DNA of 64,000 nucleotides, taken from NCBI GenBank assembly GCA_017472925.1, contig JAFUNS010000046.1, positions 49,731-113,730 on the forward strand, written 5' to 3'. Under the pieces are notes generated by a model that made no database searches, was not told where the DNA came from, and saw nothing but the letters and a program-made list of their open reading frames with translations. Below are positions 1 to 9,515 of this stretch, in pieces (position 1 is the stretch's first letter; every line of letters begins with the position of its first letter). The translations under genes were made by a program, and so were the position numbers. Source of the stretch: Bacteroides sp. Its GTDB lineage: Bacteria > Bacteroidota > Bacteroidia > Bacteroidales > Bacteroidaceae.

Positions 1-2111
1 ACATGCTTTATGCCGATGGAACCACCCACATCATTCTGGAAGAAGAAGACCACTTGTTGGACGAAGTGGTAGTAACTTCGGGACGAGTGGAAAACGTGAG
101 AGGCCTGCAATTGGGTATGGAGAAATTCCAACCCAAGCTATTGAAGAACATCCCTACTGCTATGGGGGAAGTGGATGTGCTGAAAATGATACAGACACTA
201 CCGGGCGTAAAGACAGTGGGCGAAGCTTCCAGCGGATACAATGTACGTGGAGGTGCTACCGACCAGAACCTGTTGCTGTTGAACAACGGAACCATCTATA
301 ATCCCAACCACTTGTTCGGCTTCTTCTCGGCCTTCAACTCGGACATGGTACAGGATGTGGAACTGTACAAGAGCAGTATCCCGGCCCAATACGGTGGACG
401 TATCTCGTCGGTACTGAACATTACCGGCAAAGAAGCCAGCAAGGAAGAGTTTACGGGAGCCGCCAACATTGGTTTAGTGACCAGCAAACTGAATTTGGAA
501 ATTCCAATCGTCAAGGAAAAGATGTCGCTATTGCTGAGCGGACGTACTACCTATTCGGACTGGATTATGAAGAAACTGCCCGAAAAGAGCGGATACAAGG
601 ATGGTAATGCCGGATTCTATGACTTGGGAGCTACCTGGTCGTACACCATCGACCCTTTCAATAAAGTAAATGTATATGGTTATTACAGCCACGACCGTTT
701 TGAATTCAACGAAAACGAGAAGTATGCCTATAGCAATATGAACGCTTCGGTGAATTGGCGTGCCATCTTCAACGAAAAGATAACGGCCAACTTTGCCGCC
801 GGGTACGACCATTACGACTATATGAACGATGAAAGCGTGGATATAGTAGCCGCAGCCCGATTGAAGTTTGCCATCAACCAAGTCTATGCCAAAGCAAACT
901 TCGACCACCAGTTGGGTAACGGACACACCTTGAACTACGGACTTTCTTCCATGTTCTATGACTTGAAGCCGGGCATTTATGAACCGTTACTTGAAGAGTC
1001 GACCATCCAACGAAAGGAATTACAAAAGGAAAAGGCTTTGGAAAGCGCCCTCTATATAGGCGACCAATGGGAAATCAGCCCCAAATTATCGGTTGATGCC
1101 GGTGTACGCCTATCCATCTTCAACGCTTTGGGTGCACGTACCTATTATAACTATGCCAACGGTGAACTGCCTTCGCTCACCAACCTGACCGATACGGCAA
1201 CCGTAGGAAGTGGAAAGATACTCAAGACTTACATGGGTCCCGAAATCCGTTTGTCGGCCCGTTATGCCTTCTCCGACGACTGGTCGGTAAAAGCCGGTTT
1301 CAACACCATGCGCCAATACATCCACAAATTGTCGAACACCACTATCATGTCTCCCACCGACACCTGGAAGTTGAGTGACAAACACATCAAGCCTCAACGA
1401 GGCTGGCAATTGGCCGGTGGTGTATATTACAACACTCCTAACAAGATGCTGGAATTCTCGTTGGAAGGTTATTACAAGAAACTGAACGACTATCTGGATT
1501 ACCGGAGCGGTGCACAACTCATTATGAACGAACATTTGGAAACCGATGTCATCAATACAGAAGGTTATGCATACGGAGTGGAATTCCAAGTAAAGAAGCC
1601 CGAAGGAAAACTGAACGGATGGATGAGCTATACCTACTCGCGTACTTTCCTCCGCCAGAACGACCCGCGCATCGCCAATCCCGTAAATCACGGAGAATGG
1701 TATCCGACGGAATACGACAAGCCACACGACTTCAAACTGATAGCCAACTACAAGTTTACCCGTCGGTACAGCATGTCGCTTAATTTGGACTACAGTACCG
1801 GACGACCTACTACGGTACCTGCCGGACAATATTGGGATAACTCCTTGAACCGGATGCAAGTGTATTATACCGACCGTAACAGCTATCGGGTGCCTGACTA
1901 TTTCCGTATCGACTGGTCAATCAACATCGAGCCGAGCCATCACCTGACTTTGCTTACCCACAGCTCCATCTCCATCGGTGTATACAACCTGACCGGACGC
2001 AAGAACGTATATTCCATTTATTACGTTCCCGAAGGAGAAAAAATCAAAGGTTACAAGATGTCTATTTTTGGTTCGCCCATACCTTTTGTAACATATAACA
2101 TCAAATTCTGA
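1..2111 (+). CDS. TonB-dependent outer-membrane receptor, 5' partial
   Basis: The visible 702 residues start inside the gene; the signal peptide and probably an N-terminal carboxypeptidase-regulatory-like domain lie off the window. A plug domain (about residues 30-145) shows the run VDVLKMIQTLPGVK, then NVRGG and QYGGRISS, typical of TonB-dependent transporters. The rest alternates aromatic-rich strands consistent with a 22-strand barrel and ends in a terminal Phe (NIKF), the usual outer-membrane insertion signal. It imports an unknown ligand using TonB energy. The DUF4249 lipoprotein begins 5 bp downstream, so the two are co-transcribed; that pairing is common in Bacteroidetes. Substrate cannot be read from sequence. 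No SusD homologue is next to it. Confidence 0.93.
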   Translation, partial: MLYADGTTHIILEEEDHLLDEVVVTSGRVENVRGLQLGMEKFQPKLLKNIPTAMGEVDVLKMIQTLPGVKTVGEASSGYNVRGGATDQNLLLLNNGTIYNPNHLFGFFSAFNSDMVQDVELYKSSIPAQYGGRISSVLNITGKEASKEEFTGAANIGLVTSKLNLEIPIVKEKMSLLLSGRTTYSDWIMKKLPEKSGYKDGNAGFYDLGATWSYTIDPFNKVNVYGYYSHDRFEFNENEKYAYSNMNASVNWRAIFNEKITANFAAGYDHYDYMNDESVDIVAAARLKFAINQVYAKANFDHQLGNGHTLNYGLSSMFYDLKPGIYEPLLEESTIQRKELQKEKALESALYIGDQWEISPKLSVDAGVRLSIFNALGARTYYNYANGELPSLTNLTDTATVGSGKILKTYMGPEIRLSARYAFSDDWSVKAGFNTMRQYIHKLSNTTIMSPTDTWKLSDKHIKPQRGWQLAGGVYYNTPNKMLEFSLEGYYKKLNDYLDYRSGAQLIMNEHLETDVINTEGYAYGVEFQVKKPEGKLNGWMSYTYSRTFLRQNDPRIANPVNHGEWYPTEYDKPHDFKLIANYKFTRRYSMSLNLDYSTGRPTTVPAGQYWDNSLNRMQVYYTDRNSYRVPDYFRIDWSINIEPSHHLTLLTHSSISIGVYNLTGRKNVYSIYYVPEGEKIKGYKMSIFGSPIPFVTYNIKF

Positions 2112-2116
2112 CGCCC

Positions 2117-3298
2117 ATGAAACGATTGAAATATATAGTCCTCTCTTTGTGCTGCCTCACCGTCATGATTTGCAGCTGTATAGAAGAATTCAATGCCCAA
2201 CTGCCCGAAGGTGACAGCAACCTGTTGGTAGTGGACGGAAACATCATTTCCGATTCTACTTGTGTGTTTACATTAACCCGAAGCTTCTCCTTGAACGAAG
2301 AAGGAATACCCGAAGACTATAACCAAATAAATGCCGACGTATGCGTCAAGGGAAGCGATGGAAGTGTCTATACCGGTACTTCCATGGGAAACGGGAAATA
2401 CAGTGTCAAGATAGGTACACTGAATCCACAGCAGACCTACCATGTAGAAATAGTATGGGAAGGAAGCACTTATACTTCCATTCCACAACAACCTTTGGCT
2501 ACCGAAGGCCTGTCCTTGAAGTTCACCCAACCCGACAGCAACGGTCCGGTACATATCCTTCTCTCTACGGAATCGCCTGCCAACAACGAAGCAGCCTATT
2601 ATACATGGAACTATATCGAAGACTGGGAAGTACGTACCAACTTCAGAACCAATGCGGAATTCAATCCCAAAGATTCTTCCATCATTGAGTATGACTATTT
2701 CCCTTATGCAAAAGGATGGGTGCACCGCCAGTCGAAAGATATACTCATCAATACAACAGCCAATTACAACAATAACCAGTTGAAGGATAAAACACTTTAT
2801 TCCATTGGTAACCAAGACCTCCGCATATCACATTTGTACAGTACTTTTGTGGTACAACGAAAGATGACCAAGGGTGAATACGAGTATTACGAATGCAAGA
2901 AACGGTTTACCAACGATATGGGCGGACTGTTTACTCCACAACCTTCCGAACTGCCTACCAACTTGAGATGCAATGATAACAGAAAGCGAGTGATTGGTTA
3001 TGTAGGCGTAAACATGAATGTCAGCATCCAACAACTGTATATACCGACCACCGAGGTGAATTATGTACAGGCATTCAGATGTGAAGAGACAGAAGAAAAA
3101 GAACTTTTAGGTAAACTTAGCCAATTAGGTATAAAAAACACCACCGACTTGTATAATTACGGTTATCGGGTTTCTTATTATTTGTATTTAGGTCCTATGT
3201 CTCCGCCTATGATAACATGGGCCGAATACCGATGTGTGGACTGCCGTGCACTGGGTGCCGACCCTAATGCAAGACCTGATTTTTGGCCTGATTTTTAA
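2117..3298 (+). CDS. DUF4249 family lipoprotein
   Basis: This is a 393-residue protein with a lipoprotein signal ending at Cys21 (ICSC). After it comes the family pattern of an early beta-sandwich opening with LVVDGNIISDS and a conserved cysteine-containing tail. DUF4249 proteins are encoded next to TonB-dependent receptors and are thought to be surface or periplasmic partners of the receptor; biochemical function is not established. The gene follows the receptor after 5 bp and precedes the exported protein at 3310 by 11 bp, so all three probably form one transcript. The C-terminus has CVDCRALG, a possible disulfide pair. Confidence 0.88.
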   Translation: MKRLKYIVLSLCCLTVMICSCIEEFNAQLPEGDSNLLVVDGNIISDSTCVFTLTRSFSLNEEGIPEDYNQINADVCVKGSDGSVYTGTSMGNGKYSVKIGTLNPQQTYHVEIVWEGSTYTSIPQQPLATEGLSLKFTQPDSNGPVHILLSTESPANNEAAYYTWNYIEDWEVRTNFRTNAEFNPKDSSIIEYDYFPYAKGWVHRQSKDILINTTANYNNNQLKDKTLYSIGNQDLRISHLYSTFVVQRKMTKGEYEYYECKKRFTNDMGGLFTPQPSELPTNLRCNDNRKRVIGYVGVNMNVSIQQLYIPTTEVNYVQAFRCEETEEKELLGKLSQLGIKNTTDLYNYGYRVSYYLYLGPMSPPMITWAEYRCVDCRALGADPNARPDFWPDF

Positions 3299-3309
3299 AT
3301 GAAAGAAGT

Positions 3310-4923
3310 ATGAAAAGAATTGTCATCCTCCTAAGCTGCATCCTTTCCTTTTTGAATGTAGGTGCACAACAACAAGAATATATCCGCCTGATAACAGACA
3401 AAGACTGCTATTTGGCCGGTGAAGAATTATGGCTGAAAGTTTGCGTCAGTGATAAGGACAACCAACCGATGGACATCAGCAAGGTAGCCTATATTGAAGT
3501 AAGTGACGCTGAACAGGTGTATGCCCAGGCCAAGATAGACCTGAACAATGGATGGGGAAGCGGACGCATTCAATTGCCAAGAACCATGCCTTCGGGTACT
3601 TTCCAACTTACCGCCTACACCCGCTATCTACGGAATTGGGGAGAAGAAGCCTTCAACCGCCAACTGATAGCTGTTGTCAACACCTTGCAATCGTCGGACA
3701 AAGACCGCGTGGAATGGACCGATTCATTACCGTCCCTACCTGTTGCCACTTCTTCCAAACTAAGCAGTGACAAGCAGACATACAACAAACGCAGCAAGGT
3801 AGTACTGTCGTGGAAAGACCTGCCATCCGATGCTTTTGGTTGGACACTGTCGGTTGTACGGAAAGACTATGCTTTGGGAGGTGTTCCCCAACCGGCATCG
3901 TACACTCCTGTAAGCCAGCCTCAAGCCTTTCCATGGATAGCCGAATGCGAAGGACACATTGTTCAAGCTACATTGACTAATCCTACCGTCCAGACAAGAA
4001 CCGCCCGAATGGGATGCGTAGGAAAGAACATCCGCATGTTTGAAGGGAAAGTTTCCAAAGAAGGCAAGGATTATTTCTTCTATACCTACGGAATCAACAA
4101 CATGCAAGATATAGCCTTCGATGCGGTGCTTGTAAATCCTGAAGAGAAAGTACGTCTGGACATTGTTTCTCCCTTTGCAGAAATCAAGGCCAAGGAACTT
4201 CCTATCCTTCCGCTGTACAGTCCGGAAAAAGCTTTGTTGGAACGCAGTGTAATGATGCAAGTACATACATTGGTGCCCGATAGCAGCAACAGTCAGTCAG
4301 TGGCCCGTGCACTCCATAATTTTACTCCCTACATCACTTACAAATTGGATGAATGGACCCGTTTCAACAGTGTGCGTGAAACATTCATTGAATTTATTCC
4401 CGGTATCCGAAGCATCAAACGGGGAAATACCCACATTATCCAAGTCTTTTCGGAAGAAACCGGCCAATTCAGTTATTTCAAATCATTGGTACTGATTGAC
4501 GGTGTACCCATTGACAACCACGAACAAGCCTTGGATTACGATGCACGCCTGTTGGAATACATCCACCAATACAGAGGAAGTTATGCATTCAGCGGACAGA
4601 TATACGACGGAATTGTTTCCATGACTACCTATAAGGGAGCCTTGAACGGCCTCCGCCTGGAAGAAAACGCCTCACTCTTTGCTTATGAATTTCCACAAAA
4701 AGGCATCGGTTTCCCCATGAAGGACTATAGTGATGAAGCGGAGAAAGCATCTCGCGTTCCCGATTTCCGACACACTTTGTACTGGAATCCTTCTTTGGAA
4801 AAAGATTCGCATACCGTAGAATTCTACACATCCGACTTGAAAGGAACCTATCAAGCGACCTTACGAGGCTTTACTGAAAAAGGGGCTTTTTGGGAAGAAA
4901 AAGTCGATTTCATCGTAGAATAA
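3310..4923 (+). CDS. Exported macroglobulin-like/plug-like protein, receptor-associated
   Basis: The 537-residue product has a signal peptide (cleavage near GAQQQ, residue 20). Residues about 22-125 resemble the MG2-type macroglobulin domain found at the start of large Bacteroidetes receptor proteins (LITDKDCYLAGEELWLK, then LPRTMPSGTFQLTAYTRYL). Residues about 395-460 look like a TonB plug fragment (LVLIDGVPI, later YDGIVSMTTYKG) but no beta-barrel follows. It is the third gene of the receptor operon. A periplasmic or surface accessory role is inferred from position; no enzymatic motif is visible. It may be an ancestral receptor shortened to its periplasmic part, or a family that was always barrel-free. 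Confidence 0.7.
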   Translation: MKRIVILLSCILSFLNVGAQQQEYIRLITDKDCYLAGEELWLKVCVSDKDNQPMDISKVAYIEVSDAEQVYAQAKIDLNNGWGSGRIQLPRTMPSGTFQLTAYTRYLRNWGEEAFNRQLIAVVNTLQSSDKDRVEWTDSLPSLPVATSSKLSSDKQTYNKRSKVVLSWKDLPSDAFGWTLSVVRKDYALGGVPQPASYTPVSQPQAFPWIAECEGHIVQATLTNPTVQTRTARMGCVGKNIRMFEGKVSKEGKDYFFYTYGINNMQDIAFDAVLVNPEEKVRLDIVSPFAEIKAKELPILPLYSPEKALLERSVMMQVHTLVPDSSNSQSVARALHNFTPYITYKLDEWTRFNSVRETFIEFIPGIRSIKRGNTHIIQVFSEETGQFSYFKSLVLIDGVPIDNHEQALDYDARLLEYIHQYRGSYAFSGQIYDGIVSMTTYKGALNGLRLEENASLFAYEFPQKGIGFPMKDYSDEAEKASRVPDFRHTLYWNPSLEKDSHTVEFYTSDLKGTYQATLRGFTEKGAFWEEKVDFIVE

Positions 4924-4980
4924 ACAGAATTCGATTACTATTTAGACTATTTTTTCATCAAATTGGAGGATTTTGTTGGC

Positions 4981-5034
4981 TTATTTGGGTTTATTCAACT
5001 TACTTTGTACCAGTAAAAGAATAAACCCAAATAA
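4981..5034. promoter_or_regulatory. 16-bp perfect inverted repeat over a putative promoter
   Basis: Arms 4981-4996 and 5019-5034 are perfect reverse complements (TTATTTGGGTTTATTC) separated by 22 bp. The spacer holds TACTTTG at 5001-5007, one base short of the -7 consensus, and the right arm ends 5 bp before the ATG at 5040. It could be a dyad operator, or an RNA hairpin next to the start codon. It lacks a following T-run, so it is not a normal terminator. Confidence 0.6.
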
Positions 5035-5039
5035 ATATT

Positions 5040-6365
5040 ATGAAAAAGAGCCTCTTACTTCTATTGATGTCAGTGGTATTATTTTCATGCGATAATACCG
5101 AAAAAAAGAACGAAAAAGAAATCTACATTCCGAAAGACTTGCAGGATATGGATTTGAAGAATCCTGAAAGCAAATGGAGCTATGACCGCATGGAATGTAC
5201 CGAAAACTTTGCCATCTTCTGGGAAAAAGGATTTGGCAACGACCTCAGCAATCCACCTCAGCTGGAAGGTAACCCCATGGCAGTAGACTTGGAAAACCTG
5301 AAAGAAAAGTTGGAAAGCTTCTACGATTATTTCTATCACACCCTTCAATTTGCCAAAAAAGGATCCAAATGCGACAAATATCGCATGATGGTCATGATAA
5401 ACTATTCATTGGAAGGCACCGCTTATGGTGGCGACTACGATGGAGAAATTGGTGCCTTGTGGGTAGCGCCCAACCGAGTACAAGACAAAAAGCTGAACTG
5501 TATTGCCCACGAATTGGGACACAGCTTCCAAAGTCAGATTACCTGTGACGGACAAGGCGAAGCCTGGGGAGGCAGCGGATTCTTTGAAATGACTTCGCAA
5601 TGGATGCTCTGGCATGTTAATCCAGAATGGGTAACCGATGAAAACTATCACTGGGTAGCCTTCTGTAAGGATACACACAAGGCATTCCTGCAACTCACCA
5701 ACATCTACCGCTCTCCTTATGTATTGGAATACTGGAGCCAGAAGCATGGATTGACCGTTATAGCCGACCTATTCAGACAAGGAAAGAAAGGCGAAGACCC
5801 TGCCATGACTTACAAACAGATGTTCAACCTCACTCAAGAACAGTTCAACGATGAAATGTTCGACGCCAGCCGTCGCATCGTAAACTTGGACTTTACTCAT
5901 GCCTTCGACGTAACCCGCAAGCATGCCGGACAAATGACAACCAAACTTGGTGCTCCCGATGCTGAAGGATGGCGAATGATTACTCCTGAAAACTGTCCGG
6001 AAAACTACGGTTTCAATGCCATTCCTTTGAACCTTCCTGAAGCCGGAACAACCGTATCGGTAGACTTTAAGGGACAAGCCGGTACCAAAGGATTCAATGC
6101 CGTAAACACAGATAAGGCCGGTTGGAGATATGGCTTCATTGCCACTGACAAGGAGGGCAAATGTACCTACAGTGAAATGGGCAAGGAAAACATCGGTAAA
6201 CTCAGTTACCAAGTGCCGGAAGGAACCGAACAATTGTGGTTGGTGGTAATGGGTGCTCCTACCGAATATTGGAGAACTCCTGAACGCTGGGGTAATGAAG
6301 GCGAAGACAAAGAAAGTGCCCAATGGCCTTACAGCATCAAATTAAACGGAACAACCTGTAAATAA
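5040..6365 (+). CDS. DUF6055-like lipoprotein with HExxH metallopeptidase signature
   Basis: The 441-residue protein has a lipoprotein signal (VVLFSCDN). A metallopeptidase-like site HELGHSFQ starts at His157, with Glu158 and His161; GEAWGGSGFFEMTSQW downstream could supply the third ligand. The C-terminal third (about residues 300-441) is beta-rich and may bind carbohydrate or protein. It is close to the DUF6055 family, whose members are secreted and poorly characterised. The gene ends 17 bp before the arabinofuranosidase gene on the same strand, so the two are probably co-expressed. Protease activity is an inference from the zinc motif; activity on a glycoprotein linked to the neighbour's substrate is possible. 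Confidence 0.72.
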   Translation: MKKSLLLLLMSVVLFSCDNTEKKNEKEIYIPKDLQDMDLKNPESKWSYDRMECTENFAIFWEKGFGNDLSNPPQLEGNPMAVDLENLKEKLESFYDYFYHTLQFAKKGSKCDKYRMMVMINYSLEGTAYGGDYDGEIGALWVAPNRVQDKKLNCIAHELGHSFQSQITCDGQGEAWGGSGFFEMTSQWMLWHVNPEWVTDENYHWVAFCKDTHKAFLQLTNIYRSPYVLEYWSQKHGLTVIADLFRQGKKGEDPAMTYKQMFNLTQEQFNDEMFDASRRIVNLDFTHAFDVTRKHAGQMTTKLGAPDAEGWRMITPENCPENYGFNAIPLNLPEAGTTVSVDFKGQAGTKGFNAVNTDKAGWRYGFIATDKEGKCTYSEMGKENIGKLSYQVPEGTEQLWLVVMGAPTEYWRTPERWGNEGEDKESAQWPYSIKLNGTTCK

Positions 6366-6382
6366 CATATAATACATACATC

Positions 6383-9322
6383 ATGATGAAAAAGAACATG
6401 AAAACCATTGCATGTGGAGTAATGAGTCTGCTGTTGGCAGCTCCTTTGTCTGCTTCCACAACTGAATCAAACCTGGTTGTAGCACAAGCTACTCAAAGTT
6501 TACGAAAAATTGTCAGCGTTGAAACCATCAACGTCCAATCACCGGTAGGTACTGTTCCCAGACTGCCTTTCCAAGTATGGGTAACCTATTCTGACGGTAC
6601 TTCTGAATACCGCCAGACCAAATGGGGTAACGCTGCTTTGGCTGCCGAACAAGAACAAGCCAAGTATCCGGTAGGTAAGGAATATCAAATCAACGGTGTG
6701 ATTACCGGTGACAACACAACCGCCAACGGTTATCCTATTGTAGCCAACATCAAGGTGGTGGAAGGTACTTATACTACTCCATCCAACCAAACCGTGGCTG
6801 AACCATTGCCGTTAAACAAAGTGACTTTGAATGGTGACAACCGTTTGACATCCAACCGTGAACTGGCCATCCAAACAATTTTGAGTTGGGACGTTTCACA
6901 ACAAATCTATAACTATCGTGACACTTACGGTCTTCCTACAGAAGGCTATACCGTAGCCGATGGTTGGGATTCACCTACTACCAAGTTGAAAGGACATGGC
7001 TCCGGTCACTACATGTCGGCCCTTGCCTTTGCTTTTGCCAGTGCAACCGACCCTGCACAAAAGGACCAGCTCCGCAAGAACATTACCCGTATGGTAAACG
7101 AATTGCGTGAATGCCAAGAAAGAACTTTTGTATGGAACGAAGAATTAGGACGTTACTGGGAAGCACGCGACTTTGCTCCGGAAGAAGAACTGAAGAAGAT
7201 GGAAGGTACTTGGAAGGCATACGAAACCCACAAGACCGAATATACCAAGTACGGATACGGTTATTTAAATGCTATCCCGGCACACCATGCTGTTATGATT
7301 GAAAAATATGCACCTTATAACAATGAAAAAGGTGTATGGGCTCCTTACTATACCATCCACAAACAATTGGCCGGTTTGATTGACATTGCCAATTATGTAG
7401 ACGACAAGGAAGTAGCTGCCAAGGCATTGCTTATTGCCAAGGATATGGGTCTTTGGATTTGGAACCGTTTGCACTATCGTACTTTTGTAAACAAGGAAGG
7501 TACTCAGGAAGAACGTAGAGCCAAGCCAGGTAACCGTTATGAAATGTGGAACATGTACATTGCCGGTGAAGTAGGTGGTGTAGGTGAATCATTGGCACGT
7601 CTTTCTACTATGGTAAAAGACAAGACCGAAAAAGCTCGTTTGCTTGAAGCATCGAACTATTTCGACAGTCCTGCCTTCTATGAACCATTGACTGTTAACA
7701 TTGACGATATCCGTACCCGTCATGCCAACCAGCACATCCCAATGATTGTAGCTGCTCTTTACAGCTATCGTGCCAACAACAATCCAGACTATTATAACTT
7801 GTCAAAAAACTTCTGGAACCTGTTGCAAGGCCGCTACATCTATTCATCGGGTGGTGTAGGTAACGGTGAAATGTTCCGTCAGCCATATACTCAAATCATG
7901 AGTATGAACAATAACGTAAGTTCTGACCGCAACCGCAACATTCATCCGAATCCAAACATCAACGAAACTTGTTGTGCCTATAACCTGGCCAAGTTGAGCA
8001 AGGACTTGAACTGCTTCAATCCGGACAATGCCCAATATATGGACTATTATGAACGTGTATTGTACAACCAATTGATTGGTTCATTGCACCCCACTCATTA
8101 CATGACTACTTATCACTATGCCGTAGGTTTGGATGCTTCCAAGCAATGGGGTAACTCTACTCCAGGTATGTCTTGTTGTGGTGGTACAGGTTCAGAAAAC
8201 CACGTGAAGTACCAGGAAGCTGCTTACTTTGTTTCAGACGACGCTATTTGGGTAGGTCTTTATCTTCCTACTACTGCTACTTGGGATGCCAAGAAGGTAA
8301 CTATCCAACAAGATTGTTTGTGGCCGGCCGAAAAGTCAACCATCAAGATTGCTAAGGGTAAGGGTAAGTTCGCCATGAAGTTGCGTGTACCTTATTGGGC
8401 AACTCAAGGATTTGATGTAAAATTGAACGGAAAATCCATTGCAGACAAATACCAACCTTGTTCATACGTAACTATTCCTACCCGTAAATGGACAGAAAAG
8501 GATGTAGTGGAAGTAATCATGCCATTCGGCAAGCACGTAAACTATGGTCCTGACAAGATGGAAATCGCCGCTACCGGCATGAACGAAACCAATACCGTAT
8601 TTACTCCGATGTGGACCGGTACATTGATGTATGGTCCTTTGGCTATGGTATCAACCGGTATCGACCATTGGAACAAGGCTGTAATTGGCCTCAACTCTGA
8701 CTTGAGCAATGTAAAGATGAACGGTGCCACTACTGAAACCGGTACAAACGGCAACCTTTATACATTGACCGTAGACGGCCGTACTTTCCAACCTGACTAC
8801 TTTGTTGACAAGCATTCTACCCACTACTTCCGCATCAAGCAGAACGATGGTACTTTTGAATGGATGACCAACCAAAAGGTAGACAAGAGCAAATTGGCCG
8901 AAGCCTTGCAAGTGGCCAAGGAAAGAAAAGATGCACAAGAAGCTTGGAATGCCTTGACTGTGAAAGTTCCTGAATACGCACCTTGGGCTCCTCACGGTTA
9001 TGCCCGATTGATGAGCAAATACGATGAAGCCATCAAGGTGAACGAAAACAAGGAAGCTATCCAAGACGAAGTAAGTACAGCTGCTGCTGCCTTGAACGCT
9101 GCTATCAACAGCATGCGTCCGGGTAACCTCCCCGAATTGGAAGACATGGATGAACTCTTCCAATTGATGAGAGAAGCCAGAAGATTGAGCAGAGACAATG
9201 CCGAAGTAAAAGAAGCTATGGATTATGCCGGTATGGTAGTAGAATATGTAGGCGATGGTAGTGGTACTATGGATATGATTACCAAGGCTTGCGATAAATT
9301 GAAAGCTTTACTGAAGAAATAA
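6383..9322 (+). CDS. Beta-L-arabinofuranosidase-type glycoside hydrolase (GH127/GH146)
   Basis: The 979-residue exported protein has a signal peptide ending near ASTTES, a bacterial Ig-like (Big_4) domain at about residues 40-135, an (alpha/alpha)6-barrel catalytic domain at about 140-720 and a C-terminal helical FIVAR-like region (about 840-979). Glu528 and Cys530 (NETCCAY) and Cys598-Cys599 (GMSCCGGTG) match the Glu-x-Cys plus Cys-Cys zinc/nucleophile arrangement known for GH127 beta-L-arabinofuranosidases. These enzymes release L-arabinofuranose from plant glycans or hydroxyproline-linked arabinosides. It shares an apparent transcript with the HExxH lipoprotein and lies just upstream of an HTCS regulator. 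GH146 versus GH127 cannot be settled by eye. Confidence 0.87.
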   Translation: MMKKNMKTIACGVMSLLLAAPLSASTTESNLVVAQATQSLRKIVSVETINVQSPVGTVPRLPFQVWVTYSDGTSEYRQTKWGNAALAAEQEQAKYPVGKEYQINGVITGDNTTANGYPIVANIKVVEGTYTTPSNQTVAEPLPLNKVTLNGDNRLTSNRELAIQTILSWDVSQQIYNYRDTYGLPTEGYTVADGWDSPTTKLKGHGSGHYMSALAFAFASATDPAQKDQLRKNITRMVNELRECQERTFVWNEELGRYWEARDFAPEEELKKMEGTWKAYETHKTEYTKYGYGYLNAIPAHHAVMIEKYAPYNNEKGVWAPYYTIHKQLAGLIDIANYVDDKEVAAKALLIAKDMGLWIWNRLHYRTFVNKEGTQEERRAKPGNRYEMWNMYIAGEVGGVGESLARLSTMVKDKTEKARLLEASNYFDSPAFYEPLTVNIDDIRTRHANQHIPMIVAALYSYRANNNPDYYNLSKNFWNLLQGRYIYSSGGVGNGEMFRQPYTQIMSMNNNVSSDRNRNIHPNPNINETCCAYNLAKLSKDLNCFNPDNAQYMDYYERVLYNQLIGSLHPTHYMTTYHYAVGLDASKQWGNSTPGMSCCGGTGSENHVKYQEAAYFVSDDAIWVGLYLPTTATWDAKKVTIQQDCLWPAEKSTIKIAKGKGKFAMKLRVPYWATQGFDVKLNGKSIADKYQPCSYVTIPTRKWTEKDVVEVIMPFGKHVNYGPDKMEIAATGMNETNTVFTPMWTGTLMYGPLAMVSTGIDHWNKAVIGLNSDLSNVKMNGATTETGTNGNLYTLTVDGRTFQPDYFVDKHSTHYFRIKQNDGTFEWMTNQKVDKSKLAEALQVAKERKDAQEAWNALTVKVPEYAPWAPHGYARLMSKYDEAIKVNENKEAIQDEVSTAAAALNAAINSMRPGNLPELEDMDELFQLMREARRLSRDNAEVKEAMDYAGMVVEYVGDGSGTMDMITKACDKLKALLKK

Positions 9323-9342
9323 ATTCATTCTTAGGCGCATAT

Positions 9343-9429
9343 TTTAGGCGCGGATTACACGGATTTCACGGATTTTAAGTATATGTATACATTTACTTAT
9401 CCGTGAAATCCGTGTAATCCGTGCCTAAA
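9343..9429. repeat. Dispersed palindromic repeat, family A copy 1
   Basis: Arms 9343-9373 and 9399-9429 (31 bp each) are reverse complements with one mismatch and carry the core GGATTACACGGATTTCACGG. Related copies lie at 17352-17444 and 38687-38774, with a half copy at 40369-40384. All are intergenic. The structure would fold into a long RNA hairpin and may act as a terminator or mRNA stabiliser. Confidence 0.9.
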
Positions 9430-9493
9430 TTTATATTACGAAACACTTTCTAAATAATAGGTATATATCCTTTTGTAAATTAATAATTCTCTT

Positions 9494-9501
9494 TATCTTT
9501 G
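9494..9501 (+). promoter_or_regulatory. -7 box of the HTCS gene
   Basis: TATCTTTG fits TAnnTTTG exactly; a TTG at 9473-9475 gives an 18-bp spacer. It lies 14 bp upstream of the ATG at 9516. Confidence 0.6.
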
Positions 9502-9515
9502 TTCATCCTAAAAAG

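Noticed and set aside
8-926. Several open frames of 60-130 codons antisense to the receptor gene.
   Set aside because: They are shadows of a clear coding frame, with no family motifs, promoters or start contexts; the same applies to many others in the window.
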